Shown in pieces: positions 8,390 to 17,546 of a stretch of 38,667 nt of DNA (position 1 is the stretch's first letter; each line of letters opens with the position of its first letter). A program made the translations under genes and the position numbers. The notes under the pieces were generated by a model. It saw only the letters and a list, made by a program, of their open reading frames with translations. It was not told the origin of the DNA and did no database searches. The stretch is from Sergeia podlipaevii (Eukaryota > Euglenozoa > Kinetoplastea > Trypanosomatida > Trypanosomatidae). The DNA is taken from positions 1-38,667 of the forward strand of contig JASANZ010002043.1 in the NCBI GenBank assembly GCA_030849805.1, read 5' to 3'.

Positions 8390-9679
8390 TTACAGAAACG
8401 TGCGTCCTTCATGTGCCTGCTGCTGCTGTGGCGGCGGTGGGAAAGGGGGAAGGAACACAACAAGCTTGCTAGACCACCCAGAAAACAAGAGGCGCCACAG
8501 CTTCCATACAAAGCCACAACGAAGCTCTCGTGGCGGATATTGCCCATAAGTGCCCTCCCCGACAGCACCATCGTTGATGGCGTCGTACCAGCGCGCGCGA
8601 CCGCTACCAGAAGGGGATGGCGGCGGCAGCAGCAGTGGTGACCCATGGGGGCCGCCGCCGTCCACTCCAGGGACGTCTTCTCTGTCTACCATGAGCGATT
8701 CCTCAAAGACGGTCTTGGGCTTCTCTACGGCGTTTTCATTGTCACACGTTTCTGCTTCTCTGGCTGAAAGCCCTTCCGCACCTTCTTCACTGGGGCGTTG
8801 CCGCATGACAACTCCACTACTGCCGCCTTCTCTTGCCTGACCGTGACTCCTTGCTAGTGTTGCAGCACCATGCCCAGTAACATCAGAAGAAAAAGCAGAC
8901 CTGCCACTACTCTCTTCAAGAAAAACAACAGCCAGTTTCTCGACGGGGGTGGCGGCGAGGACGGCAACGAGGAACTCTGCAAAGAGCAAGGCCAGATCCA
9001 TAAGTGGAAGGATACAAGGAAGAAGAAAGGGCTCCCAGGCGGGAGTGAAAAAGGCGAAATTGAAGGAGCGGAAGAAGAGCTGCCAGAAGGTAAGTTCATT
9101 TGCAAAAGCAATGGTGGCCGCATCAGCCTTGGCAATTCCACCTCGTTCCAGGTACCCTTCTGAGGAGTGCTGCGATACCGCCGCCTTCATGGCGTCCCTA
9201 AATGTACCACTAGGGTTGAATCGCACAGACGTGGTCGCGACAAAGTAGTGAGAGCCAAACCACAACCAGTGGAGAAGCATCACGACGATACAGCGCCATG
9301 CACATTCTAGCAAGAGAGTCCCTCGGCCAGCATTTACCATCGATTCCATGTTGCCACTGTTAGCACTATCATCACCTTCGGCAGTTGATGCTTGTCCTCT
9401 CCCCCCTCCCCCTGTGGTTGCTGCTACTGCTGCTGCCGCCTGCCTGGGTCTTTCCGCTTCACTTCTTCCACTTGCTCTATGAGTTCGTGAGGATGAATTT
9501 TGCGAGAGAACTTCTGTGAGTCCCGCAAGCCGTTTGAGTCTCTGGAAGAAGGTTGCGCGGTAGAGCAGAATGCACACACTACCATCCAGAAAGAAAGAGT
9601 AGAGGATGCCGAGCAGCAAGAGCGTGGACACAAACGTGCGCGCTCGCTTGAATTCGGCCAAGTGCGATGATGTTGTCAT
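8390..9679 (-). CDS. orphan multi-pass membrane protein
   Basis: A 429-aa protein that I do not recognise. Hydrophobic segments are visible at about 16-42, 121-148 and 196-245, the last long enough for two passes. A Ser/Ala/Gly-rich disordered stretch (about 60-115) separates the first two. After about residue 258 the protein is mostly disordered and acidic, with a short amphipathic or membrane-proximal segment (WKLWRLLFSGW) and a Pro/Gln run near the C-terminus. No catalytic motif is visible. The start at 9679 is the first ATG in this frame after the inferred acceptor. A short upstream ORF in another frame ends within this start codon. It could be a lipid-modifying, tethering or trypanosomatid-specific membrane protein; the sequence does not decide. 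Confidence 0.75.
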   Translation of the reverse strand: MTTSSHLAEFKRARTFVSTLLLLGILYSFFLDGSVCILLYRATFFQRLKRLAGLTEVLSQNSSSRTHRASGRSEAERPRQAAAAVAATTGGGGRGQASTAEGDDSANSGNMESMVNAGRGTLLLECAWRCIVVMLLHWLWFGSHYFVATTSVRFNPSGTFRDAMKAAVSQHSSEGYLERGGIAKADAATIAFANELTFWQLFFRSFNFAFFTPAWEPFLLPCILPLMDLALLFAEFLVAVLAATPVEKLAVVFLEESSGRSAFSSDVTGHGAATLARSHGQAREGGSSGVVMRQRPSEEGAEGLSAREAETCDNENAVEKPKTVFEESLMVDREDVPGVDGGGPHGSPLLLPPPSPSGSGRARWYDAINDGAVGEGTYGQYPPRELRCGFVWKLWRLLFSGWSSKLVVFLPPFPPPPQQQQAHEGRTFL

Positions 9680-9714
9680 TCCGTCTCAATTAAATAGATA
9701 AATACAATTGGCAT
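9676..9714 (-). other. 12-codon uORF with its stop overlapping the main start (ATGA)
   Basis: On the coding strand an ATG at 9714-9712 opens 12 sense codons and ends in TGA at 9678-9676. That stop overlaps the annotated ATG (9679-9677) by two bases, forming ATGA. It lies inside the inferred 87-nt leader. Confidence 0.65.
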
Positions 9715-9766
9715 AAAGTACTAAGATTTCTGTTTCAATTGCTTTATTATTACTATAGCTAGATAG

Positions 9767-9790
9767 CTGTAAGAGATGTAGTAAAAATAT
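9767..9790 (-). promoter_or_regulatory. putative trans-splice acceptor for the membrane-protein gene
   Basis: The coding strand reads a T-rich tract, then ACTACATCTCTTACAG, with the AG at 9768-9767, a good acceptor match. The inferred leader is 87 nt. Confidence 0.55.
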
Positions 9791-10440
9791 ATATATATGA
9801 ATTCTTTCTCTTCAGTGTCCTAGAATTCCTAAAGTACATATGAGAGAGAAGGGACGAGAGACGAGTCATATATTTGACACATGTAGAGAGATAGTCAAGA
9901 CGCAATATCCGCCTTTGTGTAACCAAGGCAGCCATCACCACGGCGGCATGACAGTAGCCACCACCACCGGGGGTGGAATGAGAAAAAGATGAGGTGGGAT
10001 TTCTTTTGTATCTACGACATGGGGTGTGTGATACCATCAGTTTCCCCTTTCATCCAGATTAGGGGATGAAGCTCAGGATGTAAGGGGATCATAGTTTCCG
10101 CATATTGCTACTACTGTGCATCTACACAGACTCGCATAAAAGGAAAGCTAGCACATAGATACTTCTCGGTTCTGTTTCAAATATGAACAACGATGGTTGT
10201 TGTGGGTGAGGCGGTAAGAACCACTCTTGCAGTTAGGGCTTAGATAGATAGATCTCTCTGGCAATCAGAATACGATATACAATTCTTTGCTGAGATCAAA
10301 AAACAATCAGAAATAGATACGTAAATAAACCCGTTCACCCGTGTCCTTATTTCTCACTTACTAAGAACCAACTGACAACAAGCGACACGGGGAGAAGAAA
10401 AGAGCATTCATATTTGTAGATAAATCCAAGTATGAATACA

Positions 10441-10468
10441 AACATATGTATATGTATATACATATGTT
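10441..10468. repeat. 12-bp perfect inverted repeat with 4-nt loop
   Basis: The arms 10441-10452 and 10457-10468 are exact reverse complements, AT-rich (AACATATGTATA), around a TGTA loop. Confidence 0.9.
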
Positions 10469-10510
10469 ATCATCAGTTTATGTTCTCGTCTAACACACAA
10501 TTATGAAACC

Positions 10511-10511
<1 letters not shown>

Positions 10512-10541
<30 letters not shown>
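10512..10541. repeat. (AC)15 microsatellite
   Basis: Uninterrupted dinucleotide tract. Confidence 0.95.
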
Positions 10542-10543
<2 letters not shown>

Positions 10544-11272
10544 CCCATCATATATAATACAGGAGTCAAACAAGGACACATTTTAAAATTGCAGGTAAAG
10601 GGTAGGAAAGGAAAAGAAAGAGACCGAGCAAGAATAAGTGAGAAAAGTCGTTCTTCTTATTATTGTTATCTTTCGCATGAGTAACCGTCTTTTTGAAGCA
10701 AATGTATATGCATGCGTTGAGAGATGATCAGCGGGCTGACTTCCCTCCCCCTCCCCCCTTTCCTCAAAGTGATCCCCCATTCAGTGCGTGAGTGGGTGGC
10801 TCACCTTCTACCTTTCTTATCTCCTCTCTCTCTCTTCTTTTATTTTGTTTTCGTTGTTAGAGAAACGACATTGACAGAATACAGTAAACATTTCAAAAAA
10901 AAAAAGAAAAGAGACATAATACTCATAATAAAGTTTAATATTGCGGAAGCATGATTAATATTGTATACATGTGATCGTTGTGTGGTAGTATAGCACGCAC
11001 GCCATTATGCATTCCCCCCACCCACTCACCTTCCTCTGTGCTGCTATGTTCTTCTTGTGTCTTACTCTCATTTCATTTGTTTCGTTTCTCTTTCTTTTCT
11101 TTGCCTCCCCCCCCTCCCCCCTCATCTTGGATAGTGAGCGACTATGGAATAGCAACTTTCGTGGATGGGTAGTCGCAGACGAGCTAGGGCTATCCCACTT
11201 AGTAGCTATTGACCCTCATTTTTTTTTTTTATGCTTGCAAAAATATCGGTAGCGTGCTCGTAAATAGGTGCA

Positions 11273-11290
11273 ACACACACACACACACAC
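11273..11290. repeat. (AC)9 microsatellite
   Basis: Dinucleotide tract followed by a purine stretch and, at 11322, the only undetermined base in the window. Confidence 0.9.
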
Positions 11291-11424
11291 AGAAAGAGAG
11301 GAAGGCAGTAACCACAACAGCNCTTCTTTCTTTCCTTTCTATCTCTTCTCCCCCCCCCTCCTCAAAAAAAAAAAAAAAACAATCAAGAACAAAAAAAAAG
11401 ATAGCAAAAGGGAAATCAATCATA

Positions 11425-12537
11425 TCATGCTCGGCAATTAATCATTTTCGCATCGCCAATGCCCTTTGTGTAGTACGTCGCAACCGCTGTCATCACGATG
11501 AAAGCCGCAAATAGATCTTTGCCAGTGAGTGGGTCATGAAGTAAAATGTTTGCCACAACAGCGGTGATAAGTACTTCGACGGCTGAAGCAAAGGCCTTCA
11601 CGATGACGTTAATGAACTTCAGAATGAAGGCCGCTGACAGACCCGTCATGGCGCCGCAGAGAACAATAGGGATGAATATGGGACGCATCATCAGACTGAA
11701 ATCCATCGCGAGGTAGTAAGATGGATTTACAATCAGGCCAATGAGCAAATTGAAGAAGATGGCATAGAAGTAAATAAAAAAGTTCTGCATATGAATAGAG
11801 AGCTGTGCGTTCTTCTTAAAGACGTACTCGTTGTATACCCCGGCAAACGCGGAGAGCAAGGCTTGAAGGAGCATGAAGATCACTCGCCAGTCTAGCTGAA
11901 CACTAAAGGTATAGTACTTCCACGCCACACCAACGGTCAGCAGTATCAGCGCAGCCCACTTCCGTAGAGAGAGCGCTTGGTGAAACAAAATAGTGAAGAG
12001 AACACCGGTAAAGAGAATGCGAGACTGCATAAAGACTTGATAGGTGCCTGGATCGTACATGGAGAGATTGTAAAAGGTCATGTTGTTGTACACCGCATAG
12101 ATGAGAGAAGGCACAGCATACGGCAAACTGCTCCTCCACACCGCCTTTATATTTTGCTCATAGAACACAGTTTTCGGAATGAACTCACCATCTTCAACGT
12201 ACTTGAACACAACAGACGCAGCTAACTTGACCGCCTCAATCGCGAGCACGAGAAAGGCGCCATCGTACGCCTCACCGTTCCTTTTGCTTTGGCGGATGCC
12301 AATAAAATAGTAGGTACTCGCAAACATGTACACACACGCCAGGCCCAAGCTTTGCATGAGGGGCAGCGTCGTCGTGGTAATGGCCGCGGTCGTAGGAGGA
12401 GAGCTGACGTGCTGCTTACTATCTCTGCCATCACCGCCGTCCGCTCCAATTTTCATGAGATCATGATCATCGTCATCCAAAATGTGCACCTTGAGGGGCT
12501 GCAGGTCCAGATCTCCAGACACACGCATCATTTTCAT
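11425..12537 (-). CDS. SLC35A-type nucleotide-sugar transporter
   Basis: A 370-aa polytopic membrane protein. After an acidic, probably cytosolic N-terminus (about 1-55) come about ten hydrophobic segments through residue 357. Family-typical stretches are LPYAVPSLIYAVYNNMTFYNL (138-158), the following TYQVFMQSRILFT, FAGVYNEYVFK (231-241), and NVIVKAFASAVEVLITAVVAN near the C-terminus. This is the pattern of the UDP-galactose/UDP-GlcNAc/CMP-sialic-acid transporter branch. Such proteins exchange cytosolic nucleotide sugar for luminal UMP or CMP in the Golgi and supply surface glycoconjugate synthesis. The substrate cannot be read from sequence. The first ATG at 12537 directly follows a TAG; Met3 and Met4 are close alternative starts. 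Length matches the family. Confidence 0.88.
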   Translation of the reverse strand: MKMMRVSGDLDLQPLKVHILDDDDHDLMKIGADGGDGRDSKQHVSSPPTTAAITTTTLPLMQSLGLACVYMFASTYYFIGIRQSKRNGEAYDGAFLVLAIEAVKLAASVVFKYVEDGEFIPKTVFYEQNIKAVWRSSLPYAVPSLIYAVYNNMTFYNLSMYDPGTYQVFMQSRILFTGVLFTILFHQALSLRKWAALILLTVGVAWKYYTFSVQLDWRVIFMLLQALLSAFAGVYNEYVFKKNAQLSIHMQNFFIYFYAIFFNLLIGLIVNPSYYLAMDFSLMMRPIFIPIVLCGAMTGLSAAFILKFINVIVKAFASAVEVLITAVVANILLHDPLTGKDLFAAFIVMTAVATYYTKGIGDAKMINCRA

Positions 12538-12563
12538 CTATATTTATCACCAAAAATAATAAC

Positions 12564-12584
12564 AATAATAATAATAATAATAAT
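12564..12584. repeat. (AAT)7 microsatellite
   Basis: Seven uninterrupted units; on the coding strand (ATT)7, about 27 nt upstream of the transporter start. Confidence 0.9.
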
Positions 12585-12691
12585 GATAACAATTATAATA
12601 ATATATGCCTAACTTCTTCGTTTGAAAAAATTTCCTTTTTGGGTATATATATAATCCAATCAATGCTATATCAAACAAAAAAAAAATAGAA

Positions 12692-12712
12692 AATAATAAT
12701 AATAATAATAAT
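12692..12712. repeat. (AAT)7 microsatellite
   Basis: Second seven-unit tract in the same spacer. Confidence 0.9.
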
Positions 12713-12928
12713 AAGAACATATGCTGTGCTTCAATGGAGATTTGATATATACTACTTTAAAACCACCTCTTGGTTATATAGAGAAAATGCCAAAAAATAC
12801 AAAATGCAGCCTGCGTAGTGAGCTCATCCGCAAGGAAAAAACAAAAAAACACAAAACAAAATCAAGAATAACTCTATTTATGTGACGATCGACTTCATAA
12901 CCCTCTTCCCCCCCCTCTCTCTCCCCTT

Positions 12929-12946
12929 CACACACACACACACACA
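12929..12946. repeat. (CA)9 microsatellite
   Basis: Dinucleotide tract after a pyrimidine-rich stretch. Confidence 0.9.
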
Positions 12947-13090
12947 TACACACATGCACACATGCACTGTAGGTATAACACCAGACACCATCTCAGTAAC
13001 ACCGCACCAAGAACACACGCTGGTTACCCCCTACCATCACGCGCACGCACGCTGCAGCAGCTTCCCTTCCACCCCTTTTCCCCCCATATA

Positions 13091-16000
13091 TCAGTTGCTA
13101 TATGCTCTGCATCTTGAAAGCGTAACCACCCACTCTGCAAGGGTGTCTACATGTCGAGCTGTTGCTACCGCTTTCGCCATCTGCTTCTCTTGCTGTTGTC
13201 GCTGCTGTCTCGACAGTGGCGGTGATAAGCACACCTCATCTGGCAATAAACTCAAGTACGCAAACATCATCTCGGAGGCCATTTCACTGCCATACTCGTG
13301 TTCCCACAGACATAACCTTGCCAGCTTGCCGACTGTGAGCACGGAAGCTCTTTCATTTTCCATCCCTTGCTGCTGCTGCTGCTGCTGCTGCCGAGCCCGC
13401 GCAAGCCAGGCGTACCCCAAGGACGCAATCCGCTTTTCAAAGAAGAGCTTAGCAACGGGGTAGCACAAAATGTATTCTTCCTCATTAACCAGCCATTGCA
13501 GAAATGAACTCACATCACTACTGCCGCTGTTGAGAGAGGCGGCATGGGCAGCATCACTACTCACGCTGCTGCCACTTGTGCCGACGCCTCGTCCCTTCTC
13601 CACCTCACACAGCCGCCGCTGTGCGAGAAACTGAAGCGTCTCACGTGGGGTTTGATGGTCTGTATCTAGCACTTCAATGTGCTTCAGTCGCTGACCCGCG
13701 AAGGTGCTGCTGCTGCCGCTTCTGCATGTGATGCCTTCACCATCTCCTTCACTCCTCTCGTCCTCACCACCACGTTGAGCACCTACCTTCTCATCGCTGT
13801 CCCATTGTTGGGTGGACATGGACATGCGACGCCACGGAAGCACACGGAAGAATACCAGGCGGTGGACGCGGTCAGGGCTGCTGTAGTCTGCCACTGCTGC
13901 TTCCTCGCGTAACGTCAGCGTCCAATCACTATCAGCTGAATTCATCTGCTGCTGCTGCTGCTGCTGAGAGGCGTAGACAGGGCTAGCCGCCACAGCCGCC
14001 CTAGCCGCAGCAGAAAAACGTAGTCTCTTTTCTTGATGTGTAATGAACCGTGACACCTGCCGCCGTGTCTCCTCCCTGTCTTGCATGCGGGCAACGCTGA
14101 TGTTCCCACAGAATACTAAAAGAAAATACAAGAGTGAGTGATGGCTGGTCGTGCCAGCAAACGGGATGGAAACGTTCCATCGCAGCAACATCGAGAGTCT
14201 TGCGACAGAAATGGGCACTGAGATAAGAAAAAGGAAAGCAGCGCCAAAGCGTAGGTTAACGTGGTGTATGCTGAGACCACCGGAGGCGCTCTGCAGCTGC
14301 TGCGGAAGACTCTCCATCGTAAGACGAGCGAGGGTGCCCTCGGTAGCTTCAGTGATCCATGTGCGGAGTTGTGAATGACCTGTCAACTGGCACTCATTCC
14401 ATCCTACCCCGATAAGCCCTCTGCCAGTGCTGCTTCTACTGTGACTGCCGCTTCCATCCCCTGTGGCGCGAGGATCCGTATTGCTATACTGCTGCTTGTG
14501 GTGGTCGCGATGATGATGCGAGGCGCTCTCACGCTTCACTCCCGAGAGTGTTGTTCTTGGCAAAGCGGAGGCAAACGGGGACAGTGACCCCCCTGCACCA
14601 TCCACCACATGCTGCGCGCTGCACCCGAAGATATCAGTGGAAGTAGCCCCAACAGCTGTGACTGTAGGTTGTTCAAAACATTGAATCCACTGGTCGACAA
14701 GAGGATGCCCGGTGCTTCCCCCTCCGCAAGTGCCTGTGATAAGAGCTGAAGCGCAGCAAGACTCCTCGTCAGCGTCCAGGTTGCTATCGGGGCGTTCGTT
14801 GACTACGCCGAGGGTGTACATAACAGATTGCACGCTAGCCCACATGGGCACTGCGGCTACGTTTCTATCGCCGCCACTATGCTGCTGTCGAGACACCGTT
14901 GCCTCCTCATCCTTCCCTTCTAGCTCTTCTTGGGGCGATAGCCACACGAAGGTTTGGGGGTCGCCCAGGCATGGTGCCGCCACAGCGGCAGCATCAGCAG
15001 GTTGTGCAGTGGAAGTGGACTTCATCTGTTGTCGAATGCTGCTAGAGGTCTCAGAGGCATACATGCCACGTCCATCAACAGCTTTAGATCTAGTAGCAGT
15101 AGTAGTAGTGGAGGTGGTGGCAGTATGTACTAGTTGCTCTAGCTCTCTGGTAGCCCTACGAATTGCCTGCGCCTTGGGCGGCGAGGCTGCCACGTCCCCC
15201 CACGTAGCGAGCAGCACGGAGGGTTGGGAGGGGTAGCAGACCATGCCGCCGAGGCTAGAAATTCGAAAGTACGGGTCAGAGAGGAGGATGCCTAGTGCCA
15301 TCCACTCGAGAACCTTTGAAGGAGCTGGTACCGCACTGCAACTAGCGAACACAGCACACTCAACCTTGTTACCTCCAGCACTTGCCTTGTGACCTTCGAG
15401 ACCTTGATAGACATGAAGGATGCTCTTGTTATACAAGGTGTAGAAGGCACGGCCAACACGGAGCAGTGCTTGAAGCTCCTCTTCGGTCGCTGCCACGTCA
15501 CGCGGCACCTGCACTTTGTCGCCTCCATCTGTATGAGCACATACACCATCCCCATCACTGCGTTTTACTTTATGCTCGGAAGCAAAAATGCATAGCGCAT
15601 ATCCTGCCCAGCTGCACATGTACAAAGTCGTCGGGTCCGCCTGGGCACGAAGCGCGGCAATAAGAGCAACTGGGGAGTAGGGGCCTTCAGCGAGAAGCAC
15701 AAGTTGTAGAAGCAAAGAACGCACTCGCAAGTGAACGCGCGTGGGATGAATCCACTGCGAGACTTCCAGACAAGGTGATGCGGATGCATCCCCTCTTGCT
15801 GTTACGAGAGAAGAGAAGGAGGTAAAGGGCGACGGCCCCAAGGGTAGCAAATGTTCTCGGTATTCCTCTTGCTGCTGCTGCTGCTTAGCAGCAATGTGTG
15901 TCAAAGTCGACTGCGCTCCGGCATCACGAGCGCTCAAGGCAGTAGTGGCAGCTCCCTTGTTGCCTCCTTTCATTATTGACTTCTTAGTTTTTACAATTTT

Positions 16001-16198
16001 CTTCTTCTCTTTATTGACAGTTTTTTCAATAAATTTGGCAGACATTTCCCTGACCTTCTCAACACGTCCTGCCTTACCTGCTCCACTGCTTCTTTCTGTC
16101 GGTGTGCGCGAGGAAGCTGGCGCCGCAGTTGTCTTGAGCGTGGCAGCACACCATAGAGAAGAAATGATGAGCGTGCTGGGTCGTTGAAGTCTTTTCAT
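13091..16198 (-). CDS. large orphan protein with polyglutamine tracts
   Basis: A 1035-aa protein that I do not recognise. The N-terminus (first about 35 residues) is Arg/Ser/Thr/Ala-rich with few acids, followed by a Lys-rich stretch (about 58-80), so an organellar targeting sequence is possible. A more ordered part spans about 135-360. The middle is Ser/Thr/His-rich and disordered. Two adjacent hydrophobic segments near 650-700 may be membrane passes. The C-terminal 120 residues look folded and helical. Glutamine runs are encoded by CAG repeats near residues 105-110, 744-750 and 936-943. The inferred leader carries a four-codon uORF. Nothing in sequence or context gives a function. Confidence 0.75.
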   Translation of the reverse strand: MKRLQRPSTLIISSLWCAATLKTTAAPASSRTPTERSSGAGKAGRVEKVREMSAKFIEKTVNKEKKKIVKTKKSIMKGGNKGAATTALSARDAGAQSTLTHIAAKQQQQQEEYREHLLPLGPSPFTSFSSLVTARGDASASPCLEVSQWIHPTRVHLRVRSLLLQLVLLAEGPYSPVALIAALRAQADPTTLYMCSWAGYALCIFASEHKVKRSDGDGVCAHTDGGDKVQVPRDVAATEEELQALLRVGRAFYTLYNKSILHVYQGLEGHKASAGGNKVECAVFASCSAVPAPSKVLEWMALGILLSDPYFRISSLGGMVCYPSQPSVLLATWGDVAASPPKAQAIRRATRELEQLVHTATTSTTTTATRSKAVDGRGMYASETSSSIRQQMKSTSTAQPADAAAVAAPCLGDPQTFVWLSPQEELEGKDEEATVSRQQHSGGDRNVAAVPMWASVQSVMYTLGVVNERPDSNLDADEESCCASALITGTCGGGSTGHPLVDQWIQCFEQPTVTAVGATSTDIFGCSAQHVVDGAGGSLSPFASALPRTTLSGVKRESASHHHRDHHKQQYSNTDPRATGDGSGSHSRSSTGRGLIGVGWNECQLTGHSQLRTWITEATEGTLARLTMESLPQQLQSASGGLSIHHVNLRFGAAFLFLISVPISVARLSMLLRWNVSIPFAGTTSHHSLLYFLLVFCGNISVARMQDREETRRQVSRFITHQEKRLRFSAAARAAVAASPVYASQQQQQQQMNSADSDWTLTLREEAAVADYSSPDRVHRLVFFRVLPWRRMSMSTQQWDSDEKVGAQRGGEDERSEGDGEGITCRSGSSSTFAGQRLKHIEVLDTDHQTPRETLQFLAQRRLCEVEKGRGVGTSGSSVSSDAAHAASLNSGSSDVSSFLQWLVNEEEYILCYPVAKLFFEKRIASLGYAWLARARQQQQQQQQGMENERASVLTVGKLARLCLWEHEYGSEMASEMMFAYLSLLPDEVCLSPPLSRQQRQQQEKQMAKAVATARHVDTLAEWVVTLSRCRAYSN
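13368..13391. repeat. (CAG)8 coding repeat (polyQ)
   Basis: Plus-strand (TGC)8, read as eight glutamines in the minus-strand gene. Confidence 0.95.
13946..13966. repeat. (CAG)7 coding repeat (polyQ)
   Basis: Plus-strand (CTG)7, read as seven glutamines in the minus-strand gene. Confidence 0.95.
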
Positions 16199-16206
16199 CC
16201 CCTCCC

Positions 16207-16221
16207 CTATTTTCTAATCAT
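16207..16221 (-). other. four-codon uORF upstream of the orphan polyQ protein
   Basis: The coding strand at 16221-16207 reads ATG, three codons and TAG (peptide MIRK). It ends eight nt before the main ATG at 16198. Confidence 0.6.
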
Positions 16222-16248
16222 GTATGTATACGCTTAAGTTGTGCGATG

Positions 16249-16292
16249 CTTCAATAGCAAAGAAAAGGAAATGGGGGAGGGGAGAAAAGTAA
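16249..16292 (-). promoter_or_regulatory. putative trans-splice acceptor for the orphan polyQ protein
   Basis: The coding strand has a strong C/T tract (about 16292-16258) followed by GCTATTGAAG, with the AG at 16250-16249. The leader is about 50 nt. Confidence 0.6.
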
Positions 16293-16778
16293 AGCATAAA
16301 TCCCTCTCTCTCTCTATGTATATATTAATGTGAAGCAACGTGGCTACCAAGAAATAAAGTGCAAGTACCTCTACACAGTGACCCCCTTTCTATGGCCAGA
16401 TATACACGAACACACACACACACGCAAAGTATGTGCAGCATTCTCTTCTTCGCCCCCCTTTTTTTAGTTGCGCAGAATTTTTTTCTTCTTCTTTCTCCCC
16501 TTCCGTCGTTTGGACAGGAGCAAACAAAGCAAAGGCTCGTCTCCACCAGTGACGCACAAAGCACTAGCAACACACAAACAAACACGACATCACTAACACA
16601 TACTTAGAGAGAGAGGGGGGGGGGGAGGTAGAGAGAGAAAGTACCCCTTCATCTCCCTGCTTTGGCGCATAGATATATATATATATATACTAGCATACAT
16701 ATTTTCTACTATACATCTCCTTCTGAAGAAGCGCCTGTGACCTCTCTGCTGTCCCTCTACTACTTTCTTCAGTTGACC

Positions 16779-16784
<6 letters not shown>

Positions 16785-16812
<28 letters not shown>
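16785..16812. repeat. (GT)14 microsatellite
   Basis: Uninterrupted dinucleotide tract just beyond the 3' end of the small acidic gene. Confidence 0.95.
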
Positions 16813-16819
<7 letters not shown>

Positions 16820-16828
16820 CTCATACTG

Positions 16829-17530
16829 CTATCTGTTTTTGCGAATGGTGGCAAGGCGCTGCATCCTGCGAGATACGTCGCTGTCTATCTGCGCCAGGAT
16901 TGTTCTCTCCTCCTCGGTCAAATCATCATCATCAGCAATGCCACCATCACCTTTACTTGTGTGCAGATCGCTTGCTCCAGCAACTTCAGTTCTTGCTGTT
17001 GCCGCTGTAGTCATTGTGGTGGTGGGTGAGTCTCCTCTGTCTGTTGATACGAGTGATGCCACAGGTGGCAGCATGCTAAGGACGACACGTAGTTCATCTG
17101 CCACTGTGACTACAGGAGCATCACTAGCAGCCCGCATACCAGACGACCCAACTATTACTCTTTTTCTCATGGGGCCGGCATCTTCTTCTTCTTCTTCTTC
17201 TTCAAAAGATTTGCTGTCCTCCTCTCCGCTCTCTTCTTCATCCTCCTCCTCACTACCTTCACCTGTTTCACTGCTACTACCTGTTGATGTGGATGTCTCC
17301 TCCTCCTCCTCATCTTCTTCATCCGTTTTAGTTGCGGCTAGCTCTTCCTTCAGCTCAAGCAGTACGTGCGCAGGGCTTCCTGCTGGAAGGGTGCCCCCCA
17401 TCATGTCTCGCATCGCCTCAGCTGTCTCTACAGCTTTGGAAAGATGGTTGCCTTGTAGGCTTCTCAAGAGTGCCATACTCAGATGAAAGTACTGTTCCTC
17501 ATCAAAGCTTCCACTTGCTGTAGATGCCAT
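16829..17530 (-). CDS. small acidic protein of unknown function
   Basis: A 233-aa protein with a helical N-terminus (about 8-70, including a LLRSLQGNHLSKAVETAEAM stretch), then a highly acidic Glu/Asp/Ser segment (about 72-120), partly encoded by GAA repeats. The rest is of ordinary composition and ends in a short helical tail: an acidic LTEEERTIL start followed by basic residues (RRMQRLATIRKNR). No domain is recognised. The acidic centre would suit a chaperone-like or histone/RNA-associated protein, but this is only compositional. The start at 17530 is well supported: a splice acceptor AG lies 17 nt upstream and no other ATG intervenes. Confidence 0.75.
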   Translation of the reverse strand: MASTASGSFDEEQYFHLSMALLRSLQGNHLSKAVETAEAMRDMMGGTLPAGSPAHVLLELKEELAATKTDEEDEEEEETSTSTGSSSETGEGSEEEDEEESGEEDSKSFEEEEEEEDAGPMRKRVIVGSSGMRAASDAPVVTVADELRVVLSMLPPVASLVSTDRGDSPTTTMTTAATARTEVAGASDLHTSKGDGGIADDDDLTEEERTILAQIDSDVSRRMQRLATIRKNR

Positions 17531-17546
17531 AGTTGCTGCGTCTATC

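Larger units (their letters stand above)
9680..11424. other. 1.7-kb spacer between the nucleotide-sugar transporter and the membrane-protein gene
   Basis: No gene I can support. Roughly 9895-10420 is ordinary-complexity sequence, unlike the microsatellite-rich flanks. It includes a 92-codon minus ORF (10037-9759) with no family resemblance, whose 3' part is AT-rich. The rest holds a 12-bp inverted repeat (10441-10468), (AC)15, a CA tract near 11273 and one ambiguous base at 11322. Confidence 0.6.
12538..13090. other. intergenic spacer upstream of the nucleotide-sugar transporter
   Basis: AT-rich, with two (AAT)7 tracts (12564-12584 and 12692-12712), which on the coding strand are (ATT)7 and could serve as U-rich splicing tracts, and a CA tract near 12929. 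No gene seen. Confidence 0.7.
16199..16828. other. intergenic spacer upstream of the orphan polyQ protein
   Basis: Holds the acceptor and uORF, an 11-base G tract (16615-16625), an AT tract (16673-16688) and (GT)14 (16785-16812). No credible gene. Confidence 0.7.

Noticed and set aside
9759..10037. 92-codon minus-strand ORF
   Set aside because: It has a real ATG, and part of it is ordinary sequence, but its 3' third is AT-repeat translation and nothing is recognisable. Kept only as part of the spacer description.
10583..10780. Short minus-strand frame in the 9.7-11.4 kb spacer
   Set aside because: It runs through low-complexity sequence, has no domain and lacks the codon pattern of the neighbouring genes.
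11322..11322. Undetermined base (n)
   Set aside because: Likely a sequencing or assembly ambiguity beside a repeat; it lies outside any gene and has no biological meaning here.
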